DNA from: CAZRVH01 sp964603635
GTDB taxonomy: Bacteria > Patescibacteriota > Gracilibacteria > Peribacterales > Peribacteraceae
DNA: 64,000 nt
Reading direction: 5' to 3'
NCBI GenBank assembly: GCA_964603635.1
Contig: CAZRVH010000001.1
Coordinates: 62,001-126,000, forward strand
Part shown: piece after piece, positions 23,835 to 32,406 of the stretch
How positions within the stretch are numbered: the first letter of the stretch is position 1
Layout: each line of letters begins with the position of its first letter
Translations under genes and position numbers: made by a program
Notes under the pieces: model-generated
What the model saw: the letters and a program-made list of their open reading frames with translations, nothing else
Databases searched by the model: none
What the model was told of the DNA's origin: nothing

Positions 23835-24764
23835 CTAGAGCGTAAGCACACCTTGTTTTTCCAGGTGGTTATACGCCGTTCTATAGTAGACTTGGGGATT
23901 GATTGCCGGTGGCAATCCCTCCCCCAATTCCGGAATCTCGGCACGGATCTCCGCGCCGAACGGTTCCGGTACAACCGGGCCCGCATATTTGACGTGTGAT
24001 AGGGCCTTGCCCATCAGGTACCAATTCACAACGTCTATCATGCCTCCCGTGTCATCAAGCTGGAAAGCCCCGGGCACTACACGCTGCGAGCCATGCGCGT
24101 GGAGGTATCCAAGCCTGCTGCCTGCGCGAAGGATGCTTTCATGCGGTACCTCGCCTCGTTCCAGCATGTGGAACGTGTCCCCGTGCAGCTTCACGTGCGG
24201 CAGCTTGATCCGATCGAGGAGAAGGCATGCCTCCTCGATGCCTCCGATGACCCCTTGGTCCTCGCCTGGACGCAGATACTCGATATTCAATTGCAATTTT
24301 GCCCCGGAAATATCGTCGGCCATGATTGTCACGAACCGCAGGATGCGTGACCGGATTTCCTCCCGATCCAGATGATCGTACTTCTTTCCAAGGGCGAATA
24401 CGCACGGCCCGGTGATGTGCCGGACAGTCAGGCCTGTGTCGCGCAACCCCTCGATGAAGCGGATATCATCTTTCAGCGTTTGGATCGCCTGAACGAAAGA
24501 TTCTCCCGTGCCCAACGGATCGCCGCACGACTCATCACCCGGGAAGAAGCGGCAATAGGATGTTTCTTTGATGCCGCCATCTATCAGCGCACGCCCGGTG
24601 GCGGCTGCCGGCATATTGTTGACGGGATCGCAGGCGAGTTCGAACAGTCCGCAGCCTACTACCATAGCCATCTCTTGCGCCACCTTTTGCAATTTCGCTT
24701 GGTCGCCTATTTTCAGGATTCCAAGGGATGCGAGCCAGTGCGCGCCAAACGTTCGTCGAATCAT
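23835..24764 (-). CDS. TIM-barrel sugar epimerase/isomerase-like protein (AP endonuclease 2 fold)
   Basis: About 309 aa from the methionine of MIRRTFGAHW, chosen for its AAGG ribosome-binding site 9 bases upstream. The order of segments FELACDP, VRHITGPCVFALGKKY, KLQLNIEYLRPGED, LPHVKLHGDTFHMLERG and LGYLHAHGSQRVVPG fits the xylose-isomerase-like TIM barrel of D-tagatose/D-psicose 3-epimerases. Metal ligands are likely the E of NIEY, D/H of KLHGDTFHM, and H of HAHGS. Substrate unknown. Confidence 0.75.
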   Translation of the reverse strand: MIRRTFGAHWLASLGILKIGDQAKLQKVAQEMAMVVGCGLFELACDPVNNMPAAATGRALIDGGIKETSYCRFFPGDESCGDPLGTGESFVQAIQTLKDDIRFIEGLRDTGLTVRHITGPCVFALGKKYDHLDREEIRSRILRFVTIMADDISGAKLQLNIEYLRPGEDQGVIGGIEEACLLLDRIKLPHVKLHGDTFHMLERGEVPHESILRAGSRLGYLHAHGSQRVVPGAFQLDDTGGMIDVVNWYLMGKALSHVKYAGPVVPEPFGAEIRAEIPELGEGLPPAINPQVYYRTAYNHLEKQGVLTL

Positions 24765-24957
24765 GGGGGACCTTCTTTCTTTTTTGCGAAAAACCGAAAA
24801 TGAAAAAGAGCACACATCCGTTCTTCAGGCAGACAGCCTGCAGAGCGGCGCGCAGTATACGGAAACGTATTTTATTTGTACATCATGAAATATATCGATA
24901 TATATGGCAAATAGCCGGTTTTCCCCGCGCTCCGACTGCGTTAGAGTGAATCGGAAC

Positions 24958-25356
24958 ATGCATGCGCAAGATCCCGCCAATACGGCGATACTCATCCAAG
25001 CCCGAAAGGCGATTCCTTTCCTTGCCGACATTCCCGACGATGTGTATCTCGGTTTGGATCCCGGTGAATGGCACGTTCCGCACGGAGAAGTCGCCGAGGC
25101 CCGGGTCGCATTGGAAGCGGCGCTGAACGAACACGTCATGACCTACCGGCGCGGCGTCTTCCTGAAAAACGTTCCCTTGGAGCGACATCTGTGCGCGCGT
25201 TTGGAGGGGGCCCGACTGGATGCTGCGAAGCAGGCGCTATTGGATGAATACGAAGATCGCTTCCGCGAGGCGGGCGTGTCGTTCGTCGTGTACAAGAAGC
25301 CGCTGACCATCATCCCCGTGGAAGATTCCTACATCTTCAGGCGCGTCCACGATTGA
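24958..25356 (+). CDS. Hypothetical protein
   Basis: About 132 aa from the ATG at 24958; the frame is open to an ATG at 24904. The protein is soluble and charged, with no recognised motif. It ends in a hydrophobic strand-rich segment (VSFVVYKKPLTIIPVEDSYIF). It converges with the OmdA-like gene. Confidence 0.45.
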   Translation: MHAQDPANTAILIQARKAIPFLADIPDDVYLGLDPGEWHVPHGEVAEARVALEAALNEHVMTYRRGVFLKNVPLERHLCARLEGARLDAAKQALLDEYEDRFREAGVSFVVYKKPLTIIPVEDSYIFRRVHD

Positions 25357-25365
25357 GCGCCCGGG

Positions 25366-25674
25366 TCACTTCTTTTTCTTTGTATCCAGGATCCACTTTT
25401 GGGTACTGCTCAGCTTCTTATCCGTGCGATGCATGCAGCCGACCCAGCAGCACGGGCGGCGGTCGCCGTCCTTCAATTGCTCGGGAACGCGTTTCACATG
25501 TTCCGCGCGTGTCTCGGGTTTCTTCACGTATTCCACCCAGCAGATCCACTCGTTGCGCGAGAGGGGAGTCAGGCTTTCCCACTGCGCCAGCGCTTCCTTG
25601 TCGGAAACCAGCGCTTTCTTCAAATCCGCGGGAACCTCGTGGACCACTCCGCCGGAGATGTTCTTTGCTGCCAT
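25366..25674 (-). CDS. YdeI/OmpD-associated (OmdA-like) protein
   Basis: A 102-aa protein with the family pattern VHEVPADLKKAL, WESLTPLSRNEWICWVEYVKKPETR and RVPEQLKDGDRRPCC. Family members are small soluble proteins of unproven function. It lies downstream of the DUF1697 gene on the same strand (44-bp gap), probably in one transcript. Confidence 0.75.
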   Translation of the reverse strand: MAAKNISGGVVHEVPADLKKALVSDKEALAQWESLTPLSRNEWICWVEYVKKPETRAEHVKRVPEQLKDGDRRPCCWVGCMHRTDKKLSSTQKWILDTKKKK

Positions 25675-25718
25675 GGCCCCATTGTACCAGTGCCTGGGCC
25701 TGGGTCATCCGGTTTGGC

Positions 25719-26276
25719 TCACTTTCCGTTCATCTCTTCCAGCAGCGCCAACAGCTTCGTCGCGGTGTTCCAGGTGCGGACCGTCATCACCTTGTAGAGC
25801 GGGGACGACATGATTTTGTTGAGCCGGCTCTTGGTACGCAGCGCACTCAGGCGTTGGGAGTAGATGGCGCCCTTTCCGGGCCAGACGGTATCCACCTCGG
25901 GATTCGGACTGAACGCGGCCATCGCTTTTGCTGCCGTGCCTTCCATCAGGAAGATGACGTCGCTGTGGTACGTGTCCGGCTTCTCGCCGAATCCCTTGGG
26001 TTTGTCCTTGATGATGGACTTGAGTTGCGCGTGGCTCAGCACCGTCACCGTGATGACCGGCGAGCCTTTCTGGAAGAGCGAGGGCAATTCCTTCTCGATC
26101 ATCGCCTTGATCTGCGTGGGCGTTTTGTCGGACCGCACAAGTACGTTACCGCTCGCGATGTAGGTTTTCACGTCCTCGAATCCCAGCTTCTCCAGGTACG
26201 TTTTCAGCTTCGCCATGGGCAGGATGCTGTTGCCGCCGACGTTGATTCCGCGCAGGAGGATGACGTAGGGTTTCAT
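25719..26276 (-). CDS. DUF1697 family protein
   Basis: A 185-aa protein with the strongly conserved N-terminus YVILLRGINVGG, then MAKLKTYLEKLGFEDVKTYIASGNVL and the later YHSDVIFLM and RLNKIMSSPLYKVMTVRTWNT. DUF1697 is widespread but uncharacterised. Confidence 0.88.
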   Translation of the reverse strand: MKPYVILLRGINVGGNSILPMAKLKTYLEKLGFEDVKTYIASGNVLVRSDKTPTQIKAMIEKELPSLFQKGSPVITVTVLSHAQLKSIIKDKPKGFGEKPDTYHSDVIFLMEGTAAKAMAAFSPNPEVDTVWPGKGAIYSQRLSALRTKSRLNKIMSSPLYKVMTVRTWNTATKLLALLEEMNGK

Positions 26277-26371
26277 TGATATGATTATATCAGTAACTTT
26301 CTATATTCTTTTACTTATTCAAAAGAGGATTTAAAGCTATTTTAAACCAATAAAGACTTTTTATAAATATA

Positions 26372-26380
26372 TGATATAAT
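26372..26380 (+). promoter_or_regulatory. Extended -10 promoter of the PD-(D/E)XK gene
   Basis: TGATATAAT is an extended -10 (TGnTATAAT) ending 10 bases before the ATG at 26391, in a very AT-rich stretch with no clear -35 box. The predicted transcript is leaderless or nearly so. Confidence 0.5.
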
Positions 26381-26390
26381 ATATATAGTT

Positions 26391-27152
26391 ATGAAGCAGC
26401 CTGATTATCATCACTCATCTGCGTATTATGCGGAATCCCTCGCGCAGTTTTATCAGGATGTGAAAAAGCCGAAAGACTATCTTGCACATCGTTTAGCTGA
26501 CGCACATCGCACATTTCATTCTGACCCGAGACACGATATCTCCCCGTCTGAATTTAATTCATGGCGCACTTCTCCTAAAGAGCTTGCTTCGTATTTGCAG
26601 CAAACGAATCTGCCACTTGATTTAATCGTCGTATTAGAGGCGAGGATTGATTCATGGAGAAGGATCGATGCCCTTTTGTGCGGAAAAGCGAAGAAGAATC
26701 ACGACAGCATCATGGCAATCGAAATGAAACAATGGACTGCATCTGATTGGTTTGAGTTGAGGAAGGGTAGTCAGGAAAAATCAATCAGTACGGTTACGAA
26801 CGGTCGTGAAAAATTAGAAAAAAATCCATGCAGTGAACTTTCTGCAAGAATCTCCGGCATAAGAAAGGATTGTCGGGATATTCTCGGAGATGAAGCACTT
26901 GAGCTCCATCCTTACGTTTTGCTTCATAGTCACAACGGACGATTGTCAGATGAATGGCGCAAGGTTATTGACGATCCGCAATTTAATAACGCACGCAAGT
27001 TTGTTCCAATCATTACTGACTGCGAGGATGGTAGGGATTATTTTAGACGGAGAGTGAGGTACGAAGTCGGCCAGGGAAGTGGGATTTCTGCATATCAGAA
27101 ATTTTTGGAATTAGGCCTTTGGCAAATCGACTACTCTCCTGAAAAGAAATAA
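26391..27152 (+). CDS. Stand-alone PD-(D/E)XK-type nuclease-like protein
   Basis: A 253-aa soluble protein, AT-rich compared with its neighbours. Residues 91-115 read RRID..(17)..IEMKQW: D93, E111 and K113 match the D-xn-ExK core of the PD-(D/E)XK nuclease fold. The wording resembles the N-terminal nuclease-like part of DUF2075-type ATPase proteins, here without the ATPase. Later segments (HPYVLLHSHNGRL, ARKFVPIITDCEDGRDYF) also fit that comparison. It stands 190 bp upstream of the helicase-sigma gene on the same strand. A defence or DNA-processing role is inference from family and context. Confidence 0.6.
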   Translation: MKQPDYHHSSAYYAESLAQFYQDVKKPKDYLAHRLADAHRTFHSDPRHDISPSEFNSWRTSPKELASYLQQTNLPLDLIVVLEARIDSWRRIDALLCGKAKKNHDSIMAIEMKQWTASDWFELRKGSQEKSISTVTNGREKLEKNPCSELSARISGIRKDCRDILGDEALELHPYVLLHSHNGRLSDEWRKVIDDPQFNNARKFVPIITDCEDGRDYFRRRVRYEVGQGSGISAYQKFLELGLWQIDYSPEKK

Positions 27153-27164
27153 TAAAAGTAAGAA

Positions 27165-27250
27165 TCAAATTAGTGCTGCCAACCTCACCCCCTTTCCATA
27201 CGCCTTCCGCAGCGATATGTAGGATGTGATGGTGAAGAGTATGACTTTCG
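27165..27250 (-). pseudogene. 3' fragment of a DoxX-like gene (left of the helicase-sigma gene)
   Basis: On the minus strand it encodes the tail SYISLRKAYGKGVRLAA and a TGA stop, homologous to the end of the DoxX-like remnant at 30140. Over 52 ungapped bases (27175-27226 against 30150-30201) I count 47 matches. Nothing upstream of the fragment continues the gene. Confidence 0.75.
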
Positions 27251-27309
27251 AAGCCGGAGAAAGCTTATTTTCAGGCTATTTTAATAATCCATCTAAGATT
27301 TGCGTAAGT

Positions 27310-27338
27310 TTGACAAGAATTGAATAATGTATTAATTT
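27310..27338 (+). promoter_or_regulatory. Promoter of the helicase-sigma fusion gene
   Basis: A consensus TTGACA (27310-27315), a 17-nt spacer and TAATTT (27333-27338), ending 6 bases before the ATG. No ribosome-binding site is present, so the transcript should be leaderless. Confidence 0.55.
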
Positions 27339-27344
27339 AACCAT

Positions 27345-30125
27345 ATGAATCATATAGAGCATGCGGACGCTCCGGTCACCCCCGAAAAACCTGTGAATGC
27401 GGGGCTGAACCCGGAAGAAAGCAGGGCATATGCAGCCGCGCTTAATCAGATCCTGACGGCCACGAATCTGGAAATCATTCCATTCGGAGCACAGAACGAA
27501 CCGTTGCGCCTTTCGCAATGCGAAGGGCTCGAGGCACTGCGAGATAGCGTCCGCCAAAACGAGAGTCTTTCCCACATCATTCAACCGGGAGGCACGGGAA
27601 AAACGCGCGAAGGGATTGCGGCTGCGTACGCAATGCATCGTCTGGGAAACGACAGCCTTTATGTCGTTCCGTCGCAGCAGGCGGTGACGGATTTCGCTGG
27701 AAAAGCGAGAAGTCTGTGTCCCGATATGGATGTCGGCGTCGTGTACCAATCCGAGAAACGGATCGGCAGGCTGACATTCATTACCTATGCATCACTCTTG
27801 CGATGCATGCTGGGAAAAAGCGCGGAAGCGGAAGCGCAGGTATTCGAGGAAAAGGAAGAGCCGGATGTGGCGCATGCTGACAAGCAAAAAATCGTCATCG
27901 ATCCTGGGCGGTACAGGCTTGTCATCTGGGACGAAGCGCACAAATACCTCACCGTGACAGCGCAGCGCTTGCTGGAACTTTTTAACAGAAGCATCAACGT
28001 CGGTTTTACAGCGACGCCGCGATATTACGAAGGCAAAGAAGTCGCAATCGTATTCGGTAGGAAAATCCATGAGCTCAATTTGGAGACCGCCATCGAAAGA
28101 AAGGAAATTTCGGATTTCCGAAACATCCTTATTACGACCGACGTCGTAACGGGTCTGGAGCTTGTCTCCCCGGAACAGGAAGAAAGCGCCCAAGTCGCGA
28201 AAGCGATCAATGTGGCGACTCGCAACAATATCTTCCCCGGTCTCTACAAAGATGCCAGGATCACGGTGAGTGGGAAGGAATACACGTTGCTAGGAGAGCC
28301 GACGCTGGCCTTCTGCGCGAGCATCGAACACGTTCACGATCTCGCCAAAAGATTCAACGATACGCTTTTGCCCGCGCTGAAAGAGGACGAGGAATTCCGT
28401 TCCATCCTGCGCGCAAAGGGAATCGACCCCGATGCCGTGGAGCAAATCGCGGCGCCCATTCATACAGGCAGCAGTGGCGAACATGCGGGGATGAGTCTTC
28501 AGGAACGAAACGCATTGGTGGAACGCTATCATGCGAGAAAGATCCTTGTTCTCGTCTCTACGTCCGTCTTGCAACAGTCTTTCGATAGCCAAATGACATC
28601 CGTTGTCATCGACACGGTGCCCAGGCAGACGTATGTCGGAGTGGGACAGGCGGGAATGCGGGCGCTTCGTTTTTTGCCCGGCAAGGAAATTGCGTTCCTC
28701 ATCAATACCCAGGATGCCGACCATCGCTCCCTCACCTTCCTCGATTTCCAGGCAAGGCGCGGCGCCGAAGAAGGCATCGCCATCGAACTCGCCCATGCGG
28801 CTGGACAGGTAAGCCAAAGTGCGCCTTCGAGCGAGAAGGAAAAAGTGATAGGCAAGAAAAATCAGACGTCGGCGTATAAGCTGACATACGGAATGGAGTT
28901 GATGGATCTCTCCCAGAAGAGGTTTTCCGTCGAACACATGTACTACATGCCGGAAACGTCTTCCATGCATTTCCATTTCAACTCCGCGGGTTTCCAAAGG
29001 TTGAACAGGTTGATTCTCGATATCGCGGGCGGCGATAAGGAAGCGGTCTTCGCTTTCATTGATCTTTTGCAGATTTGGATCGGCCGCATTACCCGCCACG
29101 TCGGATTCCAGGAATTCGGCGATGAGAGCTTTGAAGAGGCGGTTGTCGAAAAGTTGGATGACATCGCGTTCGAGGCATTGATGGATCTGGTGGAAAAAGT
29201 GCAATCGGGCGCGATTGAAACATGGTCCAGGTTCTCCGCCCGTTTTCAACAGGACTTCCGTCGTTTCTGCAGGGTCGCGAAGCGCGATGAGGTTCCGTCC
29301 ATCGACATCCATCTTCACGAGCCCATTGAAAACGAGCATATGCAAGGCACCTTGGATGAGGATGACGCATTCAGTTCAACGGAACCCCTTTTCATCGACC
29401 TGCATGAAACCATTCCGTCATCCGATAGTACCGGGGTTGAATTCGCGGAGAACGCAGAGCTGCGCGGTAAAATGTACAAAGTACTTCGATCACTCAGTTA
29501 TCGCGAGAGGGAAATCTTAAAACTGCGATACGGATTGGAAGACGGATATTCCTATACCCTTGAAGAAGTAGCTCATATTTTCAAGGTAACGAGAGATAGG
29601 ATCCGGCAAATAGAAGCGAAAGCGATCCGGAAATTACAAATGCCTTCGCGGACCAGCGAGCTCTCAGGTTTCTTTGCCGATAAGACGAACAAAGGATACG
29701 CCCTGTTGCCGGAGCCCCAGTCATTGCCGAAAAGGGAAAAGGGAGTGCTCGATGAGGCGTACGTCGAGCAGGGTAAGAAGAACAGGGAAATCATCGTCGA
29801 TCTTCTCTCGCCGCTCATCGCCGCAAAGAAAACCATATTCGATGTCTTGCGAGGAAATGATGAAGAAATCCCTTTGTGGATTCTCAATGAACTCGGAGCC
29901 ATCTCTCCGGATTTGGAAGCTGTGTGCAGTGTCGAGCGCACGTATAGCGACGCGCTTATGGCAACGGTCTTTGATCAGCATGTGTTGGCCCGTTTCAAGC
30001 AGAAGTTGATAGGATTGAGGGTATCTGACCGCGATAGGGCTGCAGTCGATGAGGCAATCCATAGATTGCAAACGTGCATGCTGCGCTTCCAGGATATGGG
30101 AGGAAAGTCGCTCCGTGAGATGTAA
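27345..30125 (+). CDS. SF2 helicase fused to an RpoD-like sigma-70 region 4 domain
   Basis: A 926-aa protein. Residues about 60-480 form a superfamily 2 helicase: Walker A GGTGKT (82-87), DEAH box 196-199 (VIWDEAHKY), motif III GFTATP near 220, and a C-terminal lobe ending in VGQAGMRALR, a motif VI-like arginine segment. Residues about 500-700 are an uncharacterised linker. Residues about 705-775 are a near-complete sigma region 4 (LSYREREILKLRYGL, YTLEEVAHIFKVTRDRIRQI, EAKAIRKLQMPSR) very close to RpoD. A 150-residue tail of unknown fold follows. Neither sigma region 2 nor 3 is present. I know no described family with this order. It lies between DoxX gene remnants. Confidence 0.88.
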   Translation: MNHIEHADAPVTPEKPVNAGLNPEESRAYAAALNQILTATNLEIIPFGAQNEPLRLSQCEGLEALRDSVRQNESLSHIIQPGGTGKTREGIAAAYAMHRLGNDSLYVVPSQQAVTDFAGKARSLCPDMDVGVVYQSEKRIGRLTFITYASLLRCMLGKSAEAEAQVFEEKEEPDVAHADKQKIVIDPGRYRLVIWDEAHKYLTVTAQRLLELFNRSINVGFTATPRYYEGKEVAIVFGRKIHELNLETAIERKEISDFRNILITTDVVTGLELVSPEQEESAQVAKAINVATRNNIFPGLYKDARITVSGKEYTLLGEPTLAFCASIEHVHDLAKRFNDTLLPALKEDEEFRSILRAKGIDPDAVEQIAAPIHTGSSGEHAGMSLQERNALVERYHARKILVLVSTSVLQQSFDSQMTSVVIDTVPRQTYVGVGQAGMRALRFLPGKEIAFLINTQDADHRSLTFLDFQARRGAEEGIAIELAHAAGQVSQSAPSSEKEKVIGKKNQTSAYKLTYGMELMDLSQKRFSVEHMYYMPETSSMHFHFNSAGFQRLNRLILDIAGGDKEAVFAFIDLLQIWIGRITRHVGFQEFGDESFEEAVVEKLDDIAFEALMDLVEKVQSGAIETWSRFSARFQQDFRRFCRVAKRDEVPSIDIHLHEPIENEHMQGTLDEDDAFSSTEPLFIDLHETIPSSDSTGVEFAENAELRGKMYKVLRSLSYREREILKLRYGLEDGYSYTLEEVAHIFKVTRDRIRQIEAKAIRKLQMPSRTSELSGFFADKTNKGYALLPEPQSLPKREKGVLDEAYVEQGKKNREIIVDLLSPLIAAKKTIFDVLRGNDEEIPLWILNELGAISPDLEAVCSVERTYSDALMATVFDQHVLARFKQKLIGLRVSDRDRAAVDEAIHRLQTCMLRFQDMGGKSLREM

Positions 30126-30139
30126 ATTAGTAATGTTCC

Positions 30140-30428
30140 TTATTGAATCGCTGCCAACCTCGTCTCCTTTCCATACGCCTTCCGCAGCAATACGTAGGAT
30201 GCCAGCGTGAGCATGAGGCCGACGAACGACGGAGCCCAGATGTACGGTATGACGGCGGACGGGACGAACATGTGCGACACGAATGTGCCGAGGAGATCGA
30301 AGACGAGGCCGGCGTAGCGCACCTCCTCTTATTTGGTGTTTTTCTTTATTACATCACGCAAATGGTCTCGCGCGAAGGCGGGTGAAGAAGGAGAGAAGGC
30401 CGGTGATGATCCAGTAGGCGATTTTCAT
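30140..30428 (-). pseudogene. Broken DoxX-like membrane protein gene
   Basis: The minus strand starts at 30428 with MKIAYWIITGLLSFF, a typical DoxX-like N-terminus, but reaches a stop after 24 codons. A second piece (30322-30140) carries the C-terminal half with RYAGLVFDLLGTF and SYVLLRKAYGKETRL. The middle of about 50 codons is missing and the frames differ, so the gene is dead. Its 3' end is duplicated at 27165-27250, beyond the helicase-sigma gene. Confidence 0.75.
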
Positions 30429-30490
30429 GGGGGAGGGGGAGGGATGTATTGGAGTGTAGCAGTGATTAAAAATGTAAATCTAAATAAAAA

Positions 30491-31006
30491 TCAATTTTCA
30501 TGAGGGCGTCCGAAATACGTTGCAAGGGACCATGCGAGATGATGTCTGCCTAGATCGCTTAAAGTTATCTCTCTTTTAAGGAGGTATATTTGAAGTACAG
30601 AACGGGGTACGTATGTCATTGTCTGAAAATCCGCTATAGACTCAGGAAAACTCTCAAATGCTGGTAGATAAAATAAATAATTATTTTTCCTCGCTCTGAT
30701 TGATTCAACATTTTTAGTATTAATAGTTCTATCTGTAATAAACTCTGCAAGTGGATAGACAGGGCAAACAATAACATGAGTACGACGTTGAACGTCACAT
30801 GTTTGAGAAAGTATGATCATCTTTTGTTTTTTTGCTTCCAAAGCAAAAAGCGATCGATCTTGTGGTTCAGTATTGTCTTCTTCGTATAGACCTTCATCAT
30901 TTTTTTTAATAGCTTGGTTTTTTTCAAAAATGAAGAAAGGTAGGTCGGCTATTATGTCTCCTTGATACAAAGTCGCTGCATCAACAGTGTCTGCAGTGAC
31001 ATACAT
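30491..31006 (-). CDS. Uncharacterised protein of an AT-rich three-gene operon
   Basis: A 171-aa soluble protein. Visible features are LYQGDIIADLPFF near the N-terminus, a central MIILSQTCDVQRRTHVIVCPVYPL, and RHHLAWSLATYFGRP at the end. I recall the LSQTCD pattern from uncharacterised proteins of variable gene neighbourhoods but cannot name a family. It is the last gene of the operon, 4 bp after the 80-aa gene, and shares its strong AT bias. Confidence 0.6.
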   Translation of the reverse strand: MYVTADTVDAATLYQGDIIADLPFFIFEKNQAIKKNDEGLYEEDNTEPQDRSLFALEAKKQKMIILSQTCDVQRRTHVIVCPVYPLAEFITDRTINTKNVESIRARKNNYLFYLPAFESFPESIADFQTMTYVPRSVLQIYLLKREITLSDLGRHHLAWSLATYFGRPHEN

Positions 31007-31010
31007 ATAT

Positions 31011-31253
31011 TTAGATTAAACTTGTCTTTAAAACTTTTCGATAAAAACGATTTTCTTCTTCAGGGCTTAGTTCTTCATTCATCCCATCTCCATTTATTAA
31101 AACCCCAGCTTTTGTAGAAAAACTGTCTTTAGTCTCTTGAAAAACAATTTCTCCAGAGCCAACGATTGTAGAAAAATTACCACTATTTGGTGGAGCGGTT
31201 AACTGGCGCGTTGTTTCATTGATGCCGGTGCCTGTTTGGGAGAAATACTGCAT
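31011..31253 (-). CDS. Small uncharacterised protein between protease and LSQTCD protein
   Basis: An 80-aa acidic, soluble protein with no recognised motif. The N-terminal half is rich in Thr, Ser and Asn, and the C-terminus is helical (EELSPEEENRFYRKVL). It is 6 bp downstream of the protease gene and 4 bp upstream of the last gene, which argues that it is real and functionally tied to them. Confidence 0.55.
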   Translation of the reverse strand: MQYFSQTGTGINETTRQLTAPPNSGNFSTIVGSGEIVFQETKDSFSTKAGVLINGDGMNEELSPEEENRFYRKVLKTSLI

Positions 31254-31259
31254 AGGAAT

Positions 31260-32252
31260 TTAAAGAATACTCCATTTATTGGAGGTTGCATTAACATTGA
31301 ACTGATTTTTTCCGGAGGGGTCAGGTATTTTTGTAACTGTGCAATTGGTCTGAAAGCTAAATTTAATATCTGTTGAGTGAATTACCGCTCTATTAACGAT
31401 GATCTCTTTCTTAATCTCTCTGCCTAGAATTTTTTGTGCATCAAGCTCATCTTCTAATTCAAGGTGTGAAGAGTATGAGTCAAAGAGTTTTTCAATAATT
31501 TTCTCAGTTGCTTTATCCGGGAAGATGACAATCTCATCGAAGCCAATTTCTTTGGCCTCATTTCTATTGATTAAGTGTTTATGGGAAAATAATTTTTGGG
31601 TTAAGTGCTCGATAATTTCTTTTGTCTGTCCGTCGGAAACCTTAGTCTTATGTAGACGCAAAAGATTTTTTGCAAGCCTTCTAACTAGAGCATGAGTTCT
31701 ATTTGCTGAGCCTAGCAGTGTTGGTGTGATTTCTTTCGTTAAATCTTTCATAATTTCACAGAGCGCGTGTTGTTCAGTGACTCCGATTTTGTCCTTTACA
31801 AAATCAATGTAGCCAATGATATCTTCAATTTCGAATTGCTTAGTCTGATTATTGGCATCTTTAATGTTTGCGGCAGGATCTATAGGGCTTAAGTGAGCGT
31901 AACGACTCATTATGATGCTATCAGCACCTAATGAGATCATAGTGCCTGCGCTTAAAGCTTTTTCTAAAACAACTACTTCAAATTCATCACAATGCTCTCT
32001 AATTAAATTGACCAATGGCCAAGGAGTTTCTAAATGTCCGCCATTGGTATAAATCGCTAAAGTAATTTTTTCAGTATGATCTATCTTCTTAAGAATTTTT
32101 TTAAAATAAGGTAAAATATCTGATGCAATTTGCGTTCCAAAAACTTGCAACGGTTGTCTATCGCCCGTCATATAAACTATAACTTTACTGTTTCTTTTTC
32201 TTTCGAGAGAAACAATGGCCTGATTCAGAGCTTGTTTAGAAATTGCTGGCAC
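31260..32252 (-). CDS. SDH-type (SppA/ClpP-fold) cytoplasmic serine protease
   Basis: A 330-aa protein resembling the serine dehydrogenase proteinase (SDH_sah) family, a ClpP/SppA-fold group. Key segments are VIVYMTGDRQPLQVFGTQIA, LAIYTNGGHLETPWPLVNLI, LEKALSAGTMISLGADSIIM with the likely nucleophile serine, and SRYAHLSPIDP. No signal peptide. It is the first gene of an AT-rich operon with two unknown proteins. ClpP/SppA-fold proteases occur in defence and stress systems, but a role here is inference. Confidence 0.72.
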   Translation of the reverse strand: MPAISKQALNQAIVSLERKRNSKVIVYMTGDRQPLQVFGTQIASDILPYFKKILKKIDHTEKITLAIYTNGGHLETPWPLVNLIREHCDEFEVVVLEKALSAGTMISLGADSIIMSRYAHLSPIDPAANIKDANNQTKQFEIEDIIGYIDFVKDKIGVTEQHALCEIMKDLTKEITPTLLGSANRTHALVRRLAKNLLRLHKTKVSDGQTKEIIEHLTQKLFSHKHLINRNEAKEIGFDEIVIFPDKATEKIIEKLFDSYSSHLELEDELDAQKILGREIKKEIIVNRAVIHSTDIKFSFQTNCTVTKIPDPSGKNQFNVNATSNKWSIL

Positions 32253-32383
32253 AACGAGATTGTATACTTTGGTTTTCTTAATTACAACGACCTTATTAAA
32301 TTTGATTTGGCTTATAAACCTGTTTTACTAAATTAAAACCTACTTCATTTCATATAGTTAGTAATTTTCTTTTGTTTCTTGCA

Positions 32384-32406
32384 CTATATCCGTGACGGAT
32401 ATATAG
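32384..32406. promoter_or_regulatory. Inverted-repeat operator at the PadR promoter
   Basis: CTATATCCGT-G-ACGGATATATAG is a near-perfect inverted repeat covering the likely -10 region of padR, ending 7 bases before its ATG. PadR-type repressors usually bind such sites and autoregulate. The spacing also implies a leaderless mRNA. Confidence 0.65.
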
